Assembly: GCA_937891735.1 (NCBI GenBank)
Contig: CALAGR010000259.1
Span: forward strand, 1-37,995
Reading direction: 5' to 3'
DNA: 37,995 bases
DNA from: an uncultured Pseudomonadota bacterium
GTDB lineage: Bacteria > Myxococcota_A > UBA796 > UBA9615
Shown piece by piece: positions 7,340-16,145 of this stretch (its first letter is position 1; each line of letters begins with the position of its first letter). Both the position numbers and the translations under genes were made by a program. Below the pieces are notes generated by a model that did no database searches, had not been told where the DNA came from, and was given only the letters and a program-made list of their open reading frames with translations.

Positions 7340-8037
7340 GCGCCATCACCCGCGGCGACGTGTGCGCCATCGCCATCGCCGAGACCTTCCGGGGCGACGG
7401 GGCGATCATGGCCAGCGCCATGGGTGCGATGCCCGTGCTCGGCGCGCGGCTCGCCCAGGCCACGTTCGAGCCGGACCTGATGATGACCGACGGCGTGGCC
7501 ACGATGGTCGACGGCGACGGCCGGGCCGAGGCGTGGATGCCCTTCAGCAAGGTGTTCGACGTGCTGTGGAGCGGTGAGCGCCACGTGATGATGGGCGCCT
7601 CGCAGATCGACCGCTTCGGCAACCAGAACATCAGCTGCCTGGGCGATCACGCCCGGCCGAAGACCCAGCTGCTGGGGGTGCGCGGCGCTCCTGGAAACAC
7701 GATCTGCCACCCCACCAGCTACTGGGTGCAGGGGCACGACGCCCGGGTGTTCGTGCCGGCGGTGTCGATGGTGTCGGGCATCGGGACGGACCGCGGCGCG
7801 GCGGAGATCCGACGGGTGATCACCAACCTCGGGGTCTTCGACTTCGGCAGCGAGGCGGGCACGATGCGCGTGCGCTCGCTGCATCCGGGCGTGAGCCTGG
7901 ACGAGGTCGTCGCCGCCACTGGCTTCGCCCTGGTGGTGCCCGACGAGATCCCCGTGAGCCGCGACCCGACCCCCGAGGAGCTCGCGATCCTGGAGCGGCT
8001 GGATCCAGCCGCCCGCACCCGAAGCGCGATCGCATGA
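7336..8037 (+). CDS. ipdB: IpdB, beta subunit of the COCHEA-CoA hydrolase
   Basis: This 233-residue partner of IpdA has the CoA-transferase beta-subunit fold. Visible segments are ETFRGDGAIMASAMGAMPVLG, FEPDLMMTDGVATM, GASQIDRFGNQNISCLG and RVITNLGVFDF, followed by the C-terminal LHPGVSLDEVVAATGF shared with CoA-transferase beta subunits. It is translationally coupled to ipdA (GTGA overlap) and to ipdC (ATGA overlap). IpdA and IpdB are expected to form a heterotetramer in the cytoplasm. It is slightly shorter than the mycobacterial protein (about 250 residues). Confidence 0.9.
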   Translation: MSAITRGDVCAIAIAETFRGDGAIMASAMGAMPVLGARLAQATFEPDLMMTDGVATMVDGDGRAEAWMPFSKVFDVLWSGERHVMMGASQIDRFGNQNISCLGDHARPKTQLLGVRGAPGNTICHPTSYWVQGHDARVFVPAVSMVSGIGTDRGAAEIRRVITNLGVFDFGSEAGTMRVRSLHPGVSLDEVVAATGFALVVPDEIPVSRDPTPEELAILERLDPAARTRSAIA

Positions 8038-9098
8038 CGGATCGTCTGCACACCCGGATCTGCGACCTCTTCGGGGTGCGGCTGCCGATCGTGCAGACCG
8101 GCATGGGATGGGTCGCCGGCGCGCGACTCACCGCCGCGACCTCGGCCGCTGGAGGCCTGGGGATCCTCGCCGCCGCGACCATGACCGTGGAGCAGCTGGA
8201 AGCGCAGATCAAGGAGGTCAAGGTCCGCACGGACAAGCCCTTCGGCGTGAACCTGCGCGGCGACCAGCCGGACATCGGCGTGCGGCTGAAGCTGCTGGAG
8301 ACCCACGGGGTCAAGGTGGCGAGCTTCGCCATGGCGCCAGGGCGGGACTCCATTGAGCGCCTCAAGGACGCCGGCATCGTCACCATGCCCACGGTGGGGG
8401 CTCGCCGCCACGCCGAGAAGGTCGCGGAGTGGGGCGTGGACGCCGTGATCGCCCAGGGCGCCGAGGGCGGCGGACACACCGGCACCGTGCCCACCACGCT
8501 CCTGCTGCCGGCGGTGGTGGACGCGGTGGGCGGCTCGATCCCCGTCCTGGGGGCGGGTGGCTTCAAGGACGGGCGCGGCCTGGTGGCGGCGCTGGCCCTG
8601 GGCGCGGACGGCATCGCCATGGGCACGCGCTTCCTGCTCACCCAGGAGTCCACGGTGCCCGACAGCGTCAAGCAGGCCTACCTGAAGACGCCGGTCACCG
8701 GCACGGTGGTCACGCGGGCCGTGGACGGCCATCCCCAGCGGGTGGTGCGTACGGCGTTCATCGACAAGCTGGAGAAGGCGGGCTTCCTGGGCGCCCTGAC
8801 GGCCGCGGTGGGCCACGCGATGGCCCTGAAGCAGCTCACGGGGACCACCCTGGGGGCGCTTCTCAAGGAGGGCCGCGCCATGCACCGGATCGGCGGGCTG
8901 ACCTGGCCCCAGGTCGCCATGGCCGCCAACGCCCCCATGTACACCCGGGCCGCGCTGGTGGACGGGCTGCTGGACGCGGGCGTGCTGCCCACGGGCCAGG
9001 TGGTGGGCAGCATCGACTCCCTGCCCACCGTGGCGGAGCTCCTCGCAGAGATCACGGCCGAAGCGCTGGCCACCCTGACCCGCCTGGAGGCGACATGA
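8034..9098 (+). CDS. ipdC: IpdC-like FMN reductase of the nitronate monooxygenase family
   Basis: This 354-residue TIM-barrel flavoprotein starts RICDLFGVRLPIVQTGMGWV and carries GGLGILAAATM, AQGAEGGGHTGTVPT (FMN phosphate binding), VLGAGGFKDGRGLVAALALG and GTRFLLTQES. Length and position after ipdAB match mycobacterial IpdC (about 355), which reduces the CoA thioester intermediate before ring C opening. Sequence alone would only say nitronate-monooxygenase-like; the ipdABC order gives the specific name. A second, more distant paralogue lies at 17759-18871. Confidence 0.88.
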   Translation: MTDRLHTRICDLFGVRLPIVQTGMGWVAGARLTAATSAAGGLGILAAATMTVEQLEAQIKEVKVRTDKPFGVNLRGDQPDIGVRLKLLETHGVKVASFAMAPGRDSIERLKDAGIVTMPTVGARRHAEKVAEWGVDAVIAQGAEGGGHTGTVPTTLLLPAVVDAVGGSIPVLGAGGFKDGRGLVAALALGADGIAMGTRFLLTQESTVPDSVKQAYLKTPVTGTVVTRAVDGHPQRVVRTAFIDKLEKAGFLGALTAAVGHAMALKQLTGTTLGALLKEGRAMHRIGGLTWPQVAMAANAPMYTRAALVDGLLDAGVLPTGQVVGSIDSLPTVAELLAEITAEALATLTRLEAT

Positions 9099-9934
9099 CC
9101 GACCTCGTCCTGTACGAAGTGCACGGACCCGTGGCGTGGCTCCAGCTGAACCGCCCCGAGTTCGCCAACGCCCAGAACGTGGCCCTGCTGTCCGCGCTGG
9201 ACGCGGCCTTCCTGCGCGCCATGGCCGACGACGCGGTGGCGGTGGTGGTGCTCTCCGGGGCCGGCAAGCACTTCACGGCGGGGCACGACATCGGCACCCC
9301 GGGCCGGGACATCGACAAGCCCTTCGACCGCCTGGCGACCCCCTGGTACCCCCACGCCGACAAGCCCGGGGCCGAGGCCGCGTTCGTTCGTGAGGCCGAC
9401 GCGTACCTGGGCCTGTGCCGCCGCTGGCGCGCCCTGCCCAAGCCCACCATCGCGATGGTGCACGGCGCCTGCGTGGCGGGCGGCCTGATGCTGGCCTGGG
9501 TGTGCGACCTGATCGTGGCGAGCGATGACGCCTTCTTCGCCGATCCGGTGGTCAAGATGGGCATCCCGGGGGTCGAGTACTTCGCGCACCCGTTCGTGCT
9601 GGGCCCCCGCAAGGCGAAGGAGTTCCTGTACCTGGGCGGCCGCATGAAGGCCGACGAGGCCCTGGCCACCGGGATGATCAACCGGGTCGTGCCGCGTGAG
9701 TCCCTCCGGGACGAGGTGGCGGCCATGGCCGCGCGCATCGCCACGATGCCGCGCTTCGGACTCGCGCTGACCAAGATGGCGATCAACCAGGCCGAAGACC
9801 GCATGGGCCTGCGCGACGCGGTGGACGCGACCTACGGGCTGCACCACCTCGCTCACGCGCACAACACGCTCGCTTCGGACAACTACATCGGCGGCCAGGA
9901 CGTGCAGTCGATGAAGAAGCAGATCGAGGACTGA
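9095..9934 (+). CDS. Crotonase-family enoyl-CoA hydratase
   Basis: This 279-residue crotonase starts MTDLVLYEVHGPVAWLQLNR. It has KHFTAGHDIGTPGRD (first oxyanion segment), HGACVAGGLMLAWVCDLIVAS (second) and ADPVVKMGIPGVEYFAHP. An insertion of about 30 residues follows the first oxyanion segment (DKPFDRLATPWYPHADKPGA). It is not EchA20, which is encoded at 5814. It probably hydrates an enoyl-CoA in C/D-ring or propionate side-chain beta-oxidation. Its start overlaps the ipdC stop by 4 bases and the next gene begins 1 base after its stop, so it is firmly inside the operon. Confidence 0.85.
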   Translation: MTDLVLYEVHGPVAWLQLNRPEFANAQNVALLSALDAAFLRAMADDAVAVVVLSGAGKHFTAGHDIGTPGRDIDKPFDRLATPWYPHADKPGAEAAFVREADAYLGLCRRWRALPKPTIAMVHGACVAGGLMLAWVCDLIVASDDAFFADPVVKMGIPGVEYFAHPFVLGPRKAKEFLYLGGRMKADEALATGMINRVVPRESLRDEVAAMAARIATMPRFGLALTKMAINQAEDRMGLRDAVDATYGLHHLAHAHNTLASDNYIGGQDVQSMKKQIED

Positions 9935-9935
9935 G

Positions 9936-11084
9936 GTGGATCTTACGCTCACGCCCGAAGACCTCACGTTCCGCGACGCCGCCCGTGAGTGGCTCACGGC
10001 TCACGTCCCGAAGACGCGGCTCGCCTCCCACAACACCCGGCAGGGTTTCGCGGATCACGTGCAGTGGGAGAAGGAGCTGTTCGCGGCGCGCTGGGCGGTG
10101 GTCTCGTGGCCGGAGGAGTTCGGCGGCCGGGCCGCGACCCTGGTGCAGTGGTGCCTGTTCGAGGAGGAGTACTACGCCGCCGGAGCGCCGGCCCGCGTGA
10201 CCCAGAACGGCATCTTCCTGCTCGCCCCGACGCTGTTCGAGGCGGGCAATCAGGAGCAGCGGGCGCGGCTCCTGGCGCCCATGGCGGGGGCCGAGACGCT
10301 GTGGGCCCAGGCCTGGAGCGAGCCCAACGCCGGCTCCGATCTGGCCAACGTGGCCAGCAAGGCGCGGCGCGTGGACGGCGGTTGGCGCGTCACCGGACAG
10401 AAGACGTGGTGCTCCCGCGGGGCGTTCTGCGACGGCATCTACGGCCTCTTCCGCACGGACCCGGACAGCGCACGGCACAAGGGCCTGAGCTACATGATGG
10501 TGGACCTGCACCAGCCGGGGGTGACCCTGCGGGCGGTGGAGGACCTGGGGGGCGAGGAGGCCTTCGCCGAGGTGTTCCTGGAGGACGCCTTCGTCGCCGA
10601 CCGCGACGTCATCGGAGAGGTGAACGCAGGCTGGTCGGTCGCGATGTCCACCACCTCGTCGGAGCGGGGCCTGTCCCTGCGCAGCCCGGGGCGCTTCGTG
10701 GACACGGCCCGCCGGCTCGCCGACCTGTGGCGCGCCGCCGGGAGCCCCGCCCACTTGCGGGACCGGGTGCTCGACGCCGCCATCGACGCCCAGGCGTACC
10801 GGCTGCACACCTTCGGCACGGTGACCCGGATGATGAGCGGCGGCACCATCGGGGCCGACTCCAGCCTGAACAAGATCTTCTGGTCGCAGATGGACATCGC
10901 CATGCACGAGACCGCCCTGGAGCTGATCGGACCCACCGCCGAGCTCGTCGGCGCCGACGGCGTGGACGACGGGCGCTGGCTGCACGACTACCTGTTCTCG
11001 CTCGCCGGCCCGATCTATGCCGGGACGAACGAGGTCCAGCGCAACATCGTCGCGGGCCGTGTGCTCGAGCTGCCGCGGAAGTAG
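9936..11084 (+). CDS. FadE31-like acyl-CoA dehydrogenase
   Basis: This 382-residue acyl-CoA dehydrogenase has WPEEFGGRAATLVQWCLFEEEY, AQAWSEPNAGSDLANV, VTGQKTWCSR, DRDVIGEVNAGWSVAMST, SERGLSLRSPGRFVD and the C-terminal GPIYAGTNEVQRNIVAGRVL. The SERGxSLRSPxRF stretch and overall length recall mycobacterial FadE31. Steroid-type ACADs often work as heteromers of a long and a short FadE; the next gene encodes a short one 8 bases downstream. The GTG start at 9936 directly follows the previous stop. The exact substrate (a HIP-CoA derivative) is inferred. Confidence 0.87.
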   Translation: MDLTLTPEDLTFRDAAREWLTAHVPKTRLASHNTRQGFADHVQWEKELFAARWAVVSWPEEFGGRAATLVQWCLFEEEYYAAGAPARVTQNGIFLLAPTLFEAGNQEQRARLLAPMAGAETLWAQAWSEPNAGSDLANVASKARRVDGGWRVTGQKTWCSRGAFCDGIYGLFRTDPDSARHKGLSYMMVDLHQPGVTLRAVEDLGGEEAFAEVFLEDAFVADRDVIGEVNAGWSVAMSTTSSERGLSLRSPGRFVDTARRLADLWRAAGSPAHLRDRVLDAAIDAQAYRLHTFGTVTRMMSGGTIGADSSLNKIFWSQMDIAMHETALELIGPTAELVGADGVDDGRWLHDYLFSLAGPIYAGTNEVQRNIVAGRVLELPRK

Positions 11085-11092
11085 GGCCGGTC

Positions 11093-12064
11093 ATGCGCTT
11101 CGAGTTCACCGCCGATCAGGCCGAGATGCGAGACGCCGTCGCGTCGGCCATGAAGGACGCCTGCACCGGGGAGGCCCTGCGCGCCGCGTGGGCAGACGGC
11201 CCGAAGGCCCTGTGGAGCGTGCTCGCCGAGCTCGGCGTCCTGGGGATGGAGGCCCCCGGGGACCTCGGCGGCCTCGCGCTGGGCCCGCTGGAGTGGGTGC
11301 TGCTCCTGGAGGAGTCCGGGCGCGTGGGCTACCCCGGCCCCCTCGTCGAGACCATCGCGGCCGTGCCGGCCCTCGTGCAGGCCGGAGAGCGGGAGCTGGC
11401 GCGGCGCGTGAGCGTCGGCGAGACGATCCTCACGGTCTCCCTGAACGGCGGGCTGGCCCTGGACGCGGACCTCGCCCAGGCGGTCCTGCGGCTCGACGGC
11501 CCGCGGGTCACGCTCATCGAGTCCCCGATCCTGACGCCCCGCGCCTCGATGGACGGGGCGCGCCGCCTGTTCGGGGTCGACGGCGAGGCGAGAGCGCTCG
11601 ACGCAGACGGTGACGCGGTCCTGGACCGGGCCATCGTGGCCGCCGCCGCCCAGCTGCTCGGGCTCGCCCGACGGGTGCTCGACATGTCCGTGAGTTACGC
11701 CAAGGAGCGCCGCCAGTTCGGCAAGGCCATCGGCAGCTTCCAGGCCGTACAGCACCACCTGGCGGACGCGCTGCTCTCCATCCGCTTCGCGGCCCCCCTG
11801 GTGTACCGCGCGGCCTTCAGCATCGCCGACGGCGAGCCCTCACGGGGCGCTCACGCCTCGGTGGCGATGCTGCGCGCGGCCCAGGCCGCCGATGTGGCCT
11901 GCCGCAAGTCCCTGCAGGTGCACGGGGCCATCGGATACACCACCGAGTTCGACCTTCACCTGTACATGAAGCGCGTCTGGTCCCTGTCCCGCGCCTGGGG
12001 CATGCCCGCGTGGCACCGCGACCGCGCCGCCGCTCACCTCCTGGGAGTTTCCGCAGATGCCTGA
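11093..12064 (+). CDS. Short acyl-CoA dehydrogenase subunit (FadE32/FadE33-like)
   Basis: This 323-residue protein is about 60 residues shorter than a classic ACAD. The first half is divergent (LGVLGMEAPGDLGGLALGPLE), while the C-terminal half keeps the helical domain: YAKERRQFGKAIGSFQAVQHHLADAL, LQVHGAIGYTTEFDLHLYMKR. This matches mycobacterial FadE32/FadE33 (about 320 residues), subunits of alpha2beta2 steroid ACADs. It most likely pairs with the FadE31-like protein encoded just upstream. The stop overlaps the fadA6 start by 8 bases. I cannot decide between FadE32 and FadE33. Confidence 0.85.
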   Translation: MRFEFTADQAEMRDAVASAMKDACTGEALRAAWADGPKALWSVLAELGVLGMEAPGDLGGLALGPLEWVLLLEESGRVGYPGPLVETIAAVPALVQAGERELARRVSVGETILTVSLNGGLALDADLAQAVLRLDGPRVTLIESPILTPRASMDGARRLFGVDGEARALDADGDAVLDRAIVAAAAQLLGLARRVLDMSVSYAKERRQFGKAIGSFQAVQHHLADALLSIRFAAPLVYRAAFSIADGEPSRGAHASVAMLRAAQAADVACRKSLQVHGAIGYTTEFDLHLYMKRVWSLSRAWGMPAWHRDRAAAHLLGVSADA

Positions 12065-13205
12065 GGCCTACATCATCGACGCCAGACGTACGCCGGTCGG
12101 CCGCCGACGTGGACCCCTCGCGACGGCGCACCCCGCCGACCTGGGCGCCCACGTCATCAAGGCGGTGCTCGGCGACCACGTGGACCCGGCCGCCATCGAC
12201 GACGTGGTGTTCGGCTGCGTGGACACGGTGGGCTCCCAGGCGGGGGACGTGGCCCGCACCTGCTGGCTCGCCGCGGGTCTGCCGGACCACGTGCCCGGCA
12301 CCACCGTGGACCGCCAGTGCGGCTCCTCGCAGCAGGCGGTGCACTTCGCGGCCCAGGGGATCATGAGCGGCACCCAGGACCTCGTGGTAGCCGGCGGCGT
12401 GCAGAACATGAGCCAGATCCCCATCGGCTACTCGATGCTCGCCGCCCAGGCCCTGGGCATCACCGATCCCTTCTCGGGCAGCACGGGCTGGGTCGCTCGG
12501 TACGGCGACACCCCCGTGGACCAGTTCGCCAGCGCCGAGATGATCGCCCGCAAGTGGGACTGCACCCGCGAGGAACTGGAGCTGTTCGCCTACGGGTCGC
12601 ACATGAAGGCCCTCGCGGCCCAGGACGCCGGCTGGTTCGACCGTGAGATCGCCCCCTACGGCGACATGACCGCCGACCAGGGACCGCGCCGGGGCACCAC
12701 CAGGGAGGCCATGGCCGCCCTCAAGACGGTCGTCGATGGAGGCCTGCACTCCGCCGCTGCGTGCTCCCAGATCTCCGATGGCGCGGCGGCGCTGTTGATC
12801 GCCTCGGAGCGGGCGGTCAAGGAGCACGGGCTCACGCCACGGGCCCGGATCCACCACCTCAGCGTGCGCGGCGACGATCCCATCTGGATGCTCACGGCGC
12901 CCATCCGGGCCACCGAGTACGCCCTGGGCAAGGCCGGCATGAGCATCGACGACATCGACATCGTGGAGATCAACGAGGCCTTCGCGTCCGTCGTGCTGGC
13001 GTGGCTCAAGGAGACCGGCGCGGATCCCGCGAAGGTCAACGTCAACGGCGGCGCCATCGCCTTGGGGCACCCCCTGGGGGCCACCGGCGCGCGGCTCATG
13101 ACCACGATGCTGCACGAGCTGGAGCGCCGCGGAGCTCGCTTCGGCCTGCAGACCATGTGTGAGGGCGGCGGCCAGGCCAACGTCACGATCATCGAGCGCC
13201 TCTAG
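12057..13205 (+). CDS. fadA6: FadA6-like acetyl-CoA acyltransferase (thiolase)
   Basis: This 382-residue thiolase II family enzyme carries the acyl-accepting Cys at about residue 88 in VDRQCGSSQQAVHFAAQGIM, the catalytic His in GGAIALGHPLGATGARLM and the second Cys in TMCEGGGQANVTIIE. The N-terminus (MPEAYIIDARRTPVGRRRGP), GCVDTVGSQAGDVARTC and VAGGVQNMSQIPI match mycobacterial FadA6, the thiolase of the HIP operon. It releases a short acyl-CoA from a beta-keto-acyl-CoA intermediate. It is translationally coupled to the short FadE before it, and the next gene starts 2 bases after its stop. Confidence 0.9.
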   Translation: MPEAYIIDARRTPVGRRRGPLATAHPADLGAHVIKAVLGDHVDPAAIDDVVFGCVDTVGSQAGDVARTCWLAAGLPDHVPGTTVDRQCGSSQQAVHFAAQGIMSGTQDLVVAGGVQNMSQIPIGYSMLAAQALGITDPFSGSTGWVARYGDTPVDQFASAEMIARKWDCTREELELFAYGSHMKALAAQDAGWFDREIAPYGDMTADQGPRRGTTREAMAALKTVVDGGLHSAAACSQISDGAAALLIASERAVKEHGLTPRARIHHLSVRGDDPIWMLTAPIRATEYALGKAGMSIDDIDIVEINEAFASVVLAWLKETGADPAKVNVNGGAIALGHPLGATGARLMTTMLHELERRGARFGLQTMCEGGGQANVTIIERL

Positions 13206-13207
13206 AC

Positions 13208-14242
13208 ATGCACTTCGGCCTCAGCTGGGAGCAGGAGCAGCTTCGGGACGCCGTCAACGGCTTCCTCGGCGAGCTCCGCTCTGCCCGTGAGGTGCTCGAC
13301 GGCGCCAGCGTCAGCGACCCCGCGGGCTGGCAGCGCGTCGTGCAGGAGCAGGGCTGGCAGGCCATCGCGATCCCCGAAGAGGCCGGCGGCTTCGGGTTCG
13401 GCCAGGTGGAGCTGGCGGTGATCTTCGAGGCCCTGGGGCGCACGCTCACGCCGTGCCCGCTGCTCGGCACGAGCATGGCCACCGCGGCGCTGCTCGAGAC
13501 CGACGGCGCTCACGGCCCCCTGGGCGAGATCGCGGGAGGCCGTCAGGCCACCCTGGTGCGGGGCATCGAGGCGCACCGAAGTGGCGAAACATGGCGCCTG
13601 GTGGGGGTCGATCCCCAGGTGGTGGACGCCCTCGGGGCGGAGCTCTTCGTGGTGCTGGGCACCGCGGGGGTGTTCGTGCTCGAGGCCGGGCAGGTCGAGG
13701 TCACGGCCCTGCCCGGCTTCGACGTCACCCGCTCCCTGGCCCGCGTGAGCGTTGACATCACGGTGCCCGCGGAGGCCTGCCTGGGGGCTCCTGACCACGG
13801 CGCAGTGCATGCCCGGATCGAGAGCCTGCTCGCCGCGGAGTCCACCGGCGCCGCAGACGCGACGTTGGCCATGGCCATCGACTACGCCAAGGTCCGCGTG
13901 CAGTACGGCAAGCCCATCGGGAGCTTCCAGGCGATCCAGCACCTGTGCGCGGACATGCTGGTGCACGTCGAGTCCGCCCGCTCCGCGGCGTGGTATGCGG
14001 CTTGGGCCATCGCTCACGGCAGTCCCGACGCGCGGCAGGCGGCCCGGGTCGCCAAGGCCACGGCGTCCACCGCGCTGATGCACTGCGCCGGCGCGAACAT
14101 CCAGATTCACGGAGGCATCGGCTTCACCTGGGAGCACGACGCGCACCTGTACTTCAAGCGTGCGCAGGCCACTCACGCGCTGTTCGGCGACCCTGCCGAG
14201 CACCGCAGCGCCATCGCAGACGACCTCCTCGGAGCGCTCTGA
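13208..14242 (+). CDS. Short acyl-CoA dehydrogenase subunit (second FadE32/FadE33-like)
   Basis: This 344-residue protein has IPEEAGGFGFGQVELAVIFEALG in the N-terminal domain, a weak middle domain without the usual WxITGxK motif, and a well-kept C-terminal domain: YAKVRVQYGKPIGSFQAIQHLCADML, HGGIGFTWEHDAHLYFKRAQ. This is the pattern of the short subunit in heteromeric steroid ACADs. The next gene (fadE30-like, 1-base overlap) may supply the partner, or it may pair with the FadE31-like protein. With the genes at 9936, 11093 and 14242, the operon holds four FadE proteins, the same number as the mycobacterial FadE30-33 set. Confidence 0.85.
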   Translation: MHFGLSWEQEQLRDAVNGFLGELRSAREVLDGASVSDPAGWQRVVQEQGWQAIAIPEEAGGFGFGQVELAVIFEALGRTLTPCPLLGTSMATAALLETDGAHGPLGEIAGGRQATLVRGIEAHRSGETWRLVGVDPQVVDALGAELFVVLGTAGVFVLEAGQVEVTALPGFDVTRSLARVSVDITVPAEACLGAPDHGAVHARIESLLAAESTGAADATLAMAIDYAKVRVQYGKPIGSFQAIQHLCADMLVHVESARSAAWYAAWAIAHGSPDARQAARVAKATASTALMHCAGANIQIHGGIGFTWEHDAHLYFKRAQATHALFGDPAEHRSAIADDLLGAL

Positions 14243-15402
14243 TGGATCTGTCGTTCTCTGCCGAAGACGAGGCGTTCCGCGACGAGATCCGCACGTGGCT
14301 CGCCGAGCACCTCGTCGGGGAGTTCGCCGCCCTGAAGGGCCGGGGCGGCCTGGGCGACATGGACGCGCTCGTGCCGGGCCGCATCGCCTGGGAGAAGGAG
14401 CTCGCGGCCGGTGGCTGGACCTGCGTCGGCTGGGCCCCGGAGCACGGGGGACGGGGCCTGAGCCTGTTCCAGGAGGTGATCTACGCCGAGGAGTACGCGC
14501 GCGCCCAGGCCCCGGGCCGGGTCGGCCACATCGGCGAGGGGCTGCTCGGACCGACGGTCATCCACTTCGGCACCGCCGAGCAGAAGGCGCGCTGGCTGCC
14601 GCCCATCGTGGCCGGCACCGAGCTGTGGTGCCAGGGCTACAGCGAACCCAACGCCGGCTCGGACCTGGCCAACGTGCAGACCCGGGCTGAGCTGGTGGAG
14701 GGTGAGTGGCACATCACGGGCCAGAAGGTCTGGACGAGCCTCGCCGAAGACTCCGACCATTGCTTCGCCCTCTGTCGCACCAACGCCGACGTGCCCAAGC
14801 ACAAGGGGATCTCCTGCCTGCTCGTGCCCATGGCCCAGGCCGGCATCGAGATCGTGCCCATCAAGCAGATCACGGGGCGCGCGGAGTTCGCCGAGGTGTT
14901 CTTCGAGGACGCGCGGACCGCGGCGGACAACGTCGTGGGCCCCGTGGACGGCGGCTGGAGGGTGGCCATGGGCACCCTCGCCTTCGAGCGGGGCGCGTCC
15001 ACCCTGGGCCAGCAGCTGTCCTTCGCGGCGGAGCTGGACCGGATCATCGTGGTGGCTCGCCTGACCGGCGCCGCGCGCAAGCCCCTGGTGCGGGACCGCA
15101 TCGCCGAGCTGTGGACGCGCCTCAACGTGATGCGCCTGAACGCGCTGCGCACCCTGTCCACTCACGGGGGCGGCGAGCTGCGACGGGAGGCCTACATCAC
15201 GAAGCTGTACTGGGCGAGCTGGCACCGGGACCTGGGTGAGCTCGCCATGGACGTGCTGGGAGCGAGCAGCGCCATCGCCGATCCCGCGTACGAGGACCTG
15301 CACCGGCTCTTCCTGTGGACCCGCTCGGACACCATCTACGCCGGAACCAACCAGATCCAGCGCAACCTGATCGCCCAGCGGGCGCTGGGGCTCCCACGAT
15401 GA
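14242..15402 (+). CDS. fadE30: FadE30-like acyl-CoA dehydrogenase
   Basis: This 386-residue acyl-CoA dehydrogenase has LVGEFAALKGRGG near the N-terminus, APEHGGRGLSLFQEV, TELWCQGYSEPNAGSDLANV, ITGQKVWTSLAEDSDHCF, QITGRAEFAEVFFEDARTAADNVVG, FERGASTLGQQL and a C-terminal TIYAGTNQIQRNLIAQRALG. The GEFAALKG, GYSEP and ERGxSTLGQQ stretches and the length (about 385) match mycobacterial FadE30, which dehydrogenates the propionyl side chain of the HIP-CoA derivative. Start and stop are coupled to neighbours: 1-base overlap upstream (TGATG) and 4-base overlap with ipdF. Confidence 0.9.
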   Translation: MDLSFSAEDEAFRDEIRTWLAEHLVGEFAALKGRGGLGDMDALVPGRIAWEKELAAGGWTCVGWAPEHGGRGLSLFQEVIYAEEYARAQAPGRVGHIGEGLLGPTVIHFGTAEQKARWLPPIVAGTELWCQGYSEPNAGSDLANVQTRAELVEGEWHITGQKVWTSLAEDSDHCFALCRTNADVPKHKGISCLLVPMAQAGIEIVPIKQITGRAEFAEVFFEDARTAADNVVGPVDGGWRVAMGTLAFERGASTLGQQLSFAAELDRIIVVARLTGAARKPLVRDRIAELWTRLNVMRLNALRTLSTHGGGELRREAYITKLYWASWHRDLGELAMDVLGASSAIADPAYEDLHRLFLWTRSDTIYAGTNQIQRNLIAQRALGLPR

Positions 15403-16145
15403 GCATGCTCGACGGGAAGATCGTCGTCGTCACGGCCGCCGCAGGCACCGGCATCGGCTACTCCACGGCCCGGCGCTGCATGGAGGAGGGCGCGACCGTC
15501 GTGATCTCCGACCGGCACGAGCGCCGCCTCACGGAGGCCGCCGACCGCCTTGGCGCACACGGCTCACGCCCCGTCGCGATCCCCTGCGACGTGACCGTGC
15601 AGGCCGAGGTGGACGCCCTGATCGCCGGCGCGCTCACGGCTCACGGCCGCATCGACGTGCTCGTGAACAACGCCGGGCTCGGGGGTACGGCCAACGTCGT
15701 GGACATGCCGGACGAGCAGTGGCACCGCGTGATCGACGTCACGCTCACGGCCACCATGCGCTGCATGCGGGCCGCCCTGCCGTCCATGATCGAGCGGGGG
15801 ACTGGCGTGATCGTGAACAACAGCTCGGTCCTGGCGTGGCGCGCCCAGGTGGGTCAGGCCCACTACGCCGCGGCGAAGGCCGGCGTGAACGCGCTCACGC
15901 GGTGCGCGGCGCTGGAGGTGGCCCAGCACGGGATCCGCATCAACGCGGTTGCCCCTTCCCTCGCCATGCACGCCTTCCTGCACAAGGTCACCACCCCGGA
16001 GCTGCTCGCCGAGCTGGAGGGGCGTGAGGCCTTCGGACGGGGCGCCACCCCCGACGAGATCGCGAACGTGATCCTGTTCCTGGCCAGCGACCTGTCGTCC
16101 TACATGACCGGCGAGGTCGTCTCCGTGTCGAGCCAGCGCGCGTGA
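15399..16145 (+). CDS. ipdF: IpdF-like 5-hydroxy-HIP-CoA reductase/dehydrogenase (SDR)
   Basis: This 248-residue SDR starts with VVVTAAAGTGIGYSTARRCM, an unusual TAAAGTGIG version of the glycine motif that mycobacterial IpdF also has. It continues with VVISDRHERRL, NNAGLGG, VIVNNSSVLAWRAQ, the catalytic HYAAAKAGVNALTRC (Tyr and Lys present) and YMTGEVVSVSSQRA. IpdF handles the C5 oxygen of HIP-CoA derivatives. The protein is about 14 residues shorter at the N-terminus than the mycobacterial one. Coupled overlaps on both sides place it in the operon. Confidence 0.88.
   Translation: MSMLDGKIVVVTAAAGTGIGYSTARRCMEEGATVVISDRHERRLTEAADRLGAHGSRPVAIPCDVTVQAEVDALIAGALTAHGRIDVLVNNAGLGGTANVVDMPDEQWHRVIDVTLTATMRCMRAALPSMIERGTGVIVNNSSVLAWRAQVGQAHYAAAKAGVNALTRCAALEVAQHGIRINAVAPSLAMHAFLHKVTTPELLAELEGREAFGRGATPDEIANVILFLASDLSSYMTGEVVSVSSQRA

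Noticed and set aside
13576..13592. GAAACATGGCGC-type half site inside a fadE gene
   Set aside because: Only one half of the KstR-like palindrome is present, and it is inside a coding region.
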